Shown here: positions 6,040-7,002 of the stretch, piece after piece
How the letters are laid out: each line of letters opens with the position of its first letter
How positions within the stretch are numbered: the stretch's first letter is position 1
Assembly (NCBI GenBank): GCA_038200385.1
Contig: JBBPYA010000293.1
Span: forward strand, 1 to 7,002
DNA length: 7,002 nt
From: JBBPYA01 sp038200385
Lineage (GTDB): Bacteria; Actinomycetota; Actinomycetes; Mycobacteriales; Geodermatophilaceae
Direction of reading: 5' to 3'
Made by a program: the position numbers and the translations under genes
Notes under the pieces: model-generated
Told to the model about the DNA's origin: nothing
Seen by the model: only the letters and a program-made list of their open reading frames with translations
Database searches by the model: none

Positions 6040-6108
6040 CCGCTGTCCAATCGGAAAAGGGTTCCACCTCATCCGCCGACGGCGGTAGGCGAGAACCGGA
6101 CGGACACC

Positions 6109-6175
6109 CGATCCCCGGGCGCCGGCACTTGTCCAGCCGGCCCTGCCGAGTCAGGCAGGAGCAGCCCGGGGATCG
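6109..6175 (+). other. Three-way-junction fold with a perfect 12-bp closing stem
   Basis: CGATCCCCGGGC (6109-6120) is the exact reverse complement of 6164-6175. Inside, two hairpins follow without gap: GCCGGC 6121-6126 with 6136-6141 (9-base loop), and CCTGCC 6142-6147 with GGCAGG 6154-6159 (6-base loop GAGTCA), leaving only AGCA (6160-6163) unpaired at the junction. All 24 base pairs are Watson-Crick. Because it is an inverted repeat, a similar fold is possible in RNA from either strand: as part of the plus-strand transcript, or as trailer of the minus-strand small gene if transcription passes the 6228-6244 hairpin. It has only two inner arms and no CCA end, so it is not a tRNA. Confidence 0.7.
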
Positions 6176-6227
6176 TCCATGTCATCTCCCAGGGGCTGGC
6201 GCCCCCGGACCCCCCGAGAACCCACCG

Positions 6228-6244
6228 CCGGGGCGGTGCCCCGG
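6228..6244. terminator. GC-rich hairpin, possible bidirectional terminator
   Basis: CCGGGGC (6228-6234) and GCCCCGG (6238-6244) form a 7-bp stem with a GGT loop. It lies 9 bases past the stop of the minus-strand small gene and at the end of the candidate plus-strand RNA. There is no U-run on either side, so it is of the U-less kind common in high-GC actinobacteria, or simply a stability element. An alternative stem, CACCGC (6223-6228) with GCGGTG (6233-6238), overlaps it. Confidence 0.45.
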
Positions 6245-6253
6245 ACCTGTGGT

Positions 6254-6466
6254 TCAGTGGCGGGGCTGTCCCCCGCCGCGCTTGATGGCCTTGCTCAGCA
6301 CGTCCATGGCCTTCTGCTGGTTCTGCGGCTTGCGGAACTCCTGCTGCGCCCTGGCCATTAGCGCCCTGGCCTTGCGCTGGTTCTCCGGCTTGCGCATCTC
6401 GCGCCGGGCCAGGTCGACGGCCTTGACGGCGATACCGGTCTTCAGCGCGCTCTTGATGATGCCCAT
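6254..6466 (-). CDS. Small basic protein with an internal duplication, function unknown
   Basis: This is a 70-residue, lysine/arginine-rich protein that I cannot assign to a named family. After a mildly hydrophobic N terminus (MGIIKSALKTGIAVKAVDLA), it has two related segments 20 residues apart: REMRKPENQRKARALMARA (22-40) and QEFRKPQNQQKAMDVLSKA (42-60), sharing RKP-x-NQ-x-KA. The tail is IKRGGGQPRH. Helical, soluble, nucleic-acid or protein binding would fit the charge pattern, but this is a guess. It starts at ATG 6466, 9 bp after the stop of the nitrobindin-like gene. No Shine-Dalgarno is present; TAGCGT six bases upstream could serve as a leaderless -10 box, so it may be read both from the upstream gene and on its own. 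Confidence 0.75.
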   Translation of the reverse strand: MGIIKSALKTGIAVKAVDLARREMRKPENQRKARALMARAQQEFRKPQNQQKAMDVLSKAIKRGGGQPRH

Positions 6467-6472
6467 AGGGCA

Positions 6473-6478
6473 ACGCTA
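6473..6478 (-). promoter_or_regulatory. Possible leaderless -10 box of the small gene
   Basis: TAGCGT (6478-6473) fits TANNNT and ends six bases before the ATG at 6466. Its first three bases are the stop codon of the upstream nitrobindin-like gene. No ribosome binding site accompanies the ATG, which makes a leaderless start reasonable, but a six-base match alone is weak evidence. Confidence 0.3.
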
Positions 6479-7002
6479 ACCCGAGACCCGCTCCAGCCGC
6501 GCGGACAGATGCGGCTGCAGCGGCTGTCCGACCGCGGCCATGTCCACCGCGTACAGCAGCGCACCGTCGACGATCCCGTACAGCCGGTGGTTGGCGGTGA
6601 CCTCCTTGGCCGTACTGGTCCGGGCCACCACGTCGGTGGACAGCTCCCACGTGGTCGGCCCGGTGACGGCGCCGACGTAGACCTCCACGATCCCCGTCGG
6701 GTGAGCGAGCAAGACCTCGAACTGCTCCCCCTCGCCAGCCCGCCACCAGCCGACCTCCCGCGCCGACTTGCGCACGACCGCGCCGTCCGGTCCCAGCAGG
6801 ACCGCGCTGGCCGCGTAGGCCAGGAACGGTCGCCCGTCATGGCCGAAGCTGACCTCCTGCCGGTAGTGCGCGCCCTCGATGGTCGGGTAGCCGACCTGTC
6901 CTTCGCCGCGCCACGTCCCGACCAGCGGCAGCAGCGGCAGTAGCGCCGGATGCAGATCAGGTCCCGCGCGCAGGTCGAACGTGTCAGGCCCCGGGCTCGT
7001 CA
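6476..7002 (-). CDS. Nitrobindin-like beta-barrel heme protein (FABP-like family), start codon cut
   Basis: The frame covers 174 residues plus two bases (TG) of what is very probably the start codon, so only one base seems to be missing. It belongs to the nitrobindin/DUF1794/THAP4-like family, ten-stranded barrels that bind heme b, react with nitric oxide and isomerise peroxynitrite to nitrate. Counting the cut Met as 1, landmarks are the LVGTWRGEGQVGYPTI segment (27-42) with the family GxWxGxG, FGHDGRPFLAY (53-63), GWWR (85-88), LLAHPTGIVEVYVG (98-111), and the C-terminal VGQPLQPHLSARLERV (158-173), whose H165 is the likely proximal heme ligand. The Mycobacterium relative Rv0813c also lies beside pabC. 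Cytosolic, with no signal peptide. The stop is 9 bp before the small basic gene. Confidence 0.92.
   Translation of the reverse strand, partial: TSPGPDTFDLRAGPDLHPALLPLLPLVGTWRGEGQVGYPTIEGAHYRQEVSFGHDGRPFLAYAASAVLLGPDGAVVRKSAREVGWWRAGEGEQFEVLLAHPTGIVEVYVGAVTGPTTWELSTDVVARTSTAKEVTANHRLYGIVDGALLYAVDMAAVGQPLQPHLSARLERVSG

Larger units (their letters stand above)
5975..6244 (+). ncRNA. Candidate structured RNA between pabC and a convergent small gene
   Basis: This interval of about 340 bases after pabC holds no conventional gene on either strand. On the plus strand it shows, in order, a promoter, a 16-base match to the complement of the 16S rRNA tail (5981-5996), a 12-codon ORF, a CCACCTC (6064-6070) that can pair with either of two upstream GAGGTGG copies, a three-way-junction fold (6109-6175) and GC-rich hairpins ending at 6244. 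All genes downstream in the window are on the other strand, so the RNA does not look like a leader for a neighbour. I do not recognise it as tmRNA, RNase P, SRP, 6S or 6C RNA. The ends given are estimates from the promoter and the last hairpin; actual transcription is inference. Confidence 0.38.

Noticed and set aside
4546..6072. A very long minus-strand open frame continuing upstream of ygfZ across fur and opposite pabC
   Set aside because: The upstream part has no family motifs, is proline/arginine/glycine-rich and lies out of frame with fur and antisense to pabC, both of which show clear protein families. Only the part from GTG 4545 is real.
6109..6175. tRNA or tmRNA-like gene
   Set aside because: The closing stem is 12 bp, there are only two inner arms, and no T-arm GTTC box or CCA end is seen.
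6182..6216. 6C RNA, because of two C-runs near GC-rich hairpins
   Set aside because: The C-runs are not placed in the loops of two adjacent hairpins as the 6C class needs; the match is too loose.
6069..6746. 225-residue minus-strand frame overlapping the nitrobindin-like and small genes
   Set aside because: It is an out-of-frame, arginine/glycine-rich translation over two better-supported genes and the structured intergenic region.

Overview
This is a GC-rich window with the gene families, frequent GTG starts and apparently leaderless promoters (a TANNNT -10 box 6-8 bases before the start codon) of a high-GC actinobacterium. Several features fit the Mycobacteriales/Pseudonocardiales/Nakamurellales side: an XRE regulator directly upstream of an HbhA-like gene (as in Rv0474-Rv0475), and pabC near a nitrobindin-type protein (as in Rv0812-Rv0813c). 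The genus cannot be fixed from the sequence alone. No transposase, phage gene, CRISPR array, tRNA or rRNA gene was seen, so this looks like ordinary chromosome with some unusual intergenic sequence.

Layout. Bases 1-835 (minus): an XRE-family regulator followed, with an ATGA overlap, by a charged helical HbhA-like protein that runs off the left edge. Bases 836-964: a divergent control region with two TGCTAGCA palindromes 21 bp apart around the -35 box of the regulator gene. Bases 965-1540 (plus): peptide deformylase, whose last codons flow into five tandem copies of a 16-bp repeat. Bases 1635-5009 (minus): a tightly spaced probable operon of a Fur-family metalloregulator, a YgfZ-like folate-binding protein, a BKACE-type beta-keto acid cleavage enzyme and an AnsII-type L-asparaginase. 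Bases 5062-5910 (plus): PabC-like 4-amino-4-deoxychorismate lyase, divergent from fur across 52 bp with overlapping promoters. Bases 5911-6253: an interval with no conventional gene but much structure. Bases 6254-7002 (minus): a 70-residue basic protein with an internal duplication, preceded by a nitrobindin-like protein that is complete except for the first base of its probable start codon.

How the genes fit together. Deformylase acts in N-terminal protein processing. PabC makes p-aminobenzoate for folate, and YgfZ is a tetrahydrofolate-binding factor for iron-sulfur protein maintenance, so the divergent pabC / fur-ygfZ pair links folate and metal or redox homeostasis. The two enzymes at the end of the fur-ygfZ run both belong to families with a metal site (zinc in BKACE and in the Rhizobium etli type of asparaginase), which makes a zinc or iron link for the Fur-family protein worth testing.

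The most unusual part is 5940-6244. It has a good promoter, a 16-base stretch able to pair with the whole 3' tail of 16S rRNA, a 12-codon mini-ORF, a downstream CCACCTC that could pair with either of two GAGGTGG copies, and a compact three-way-junction fold closed by a perfect 12-bp stem, then a GC-rich hairpin. No plus-strand gene lies downstream within the window, so this is a candidate free-standing structured RNA or small-peptide transcript.
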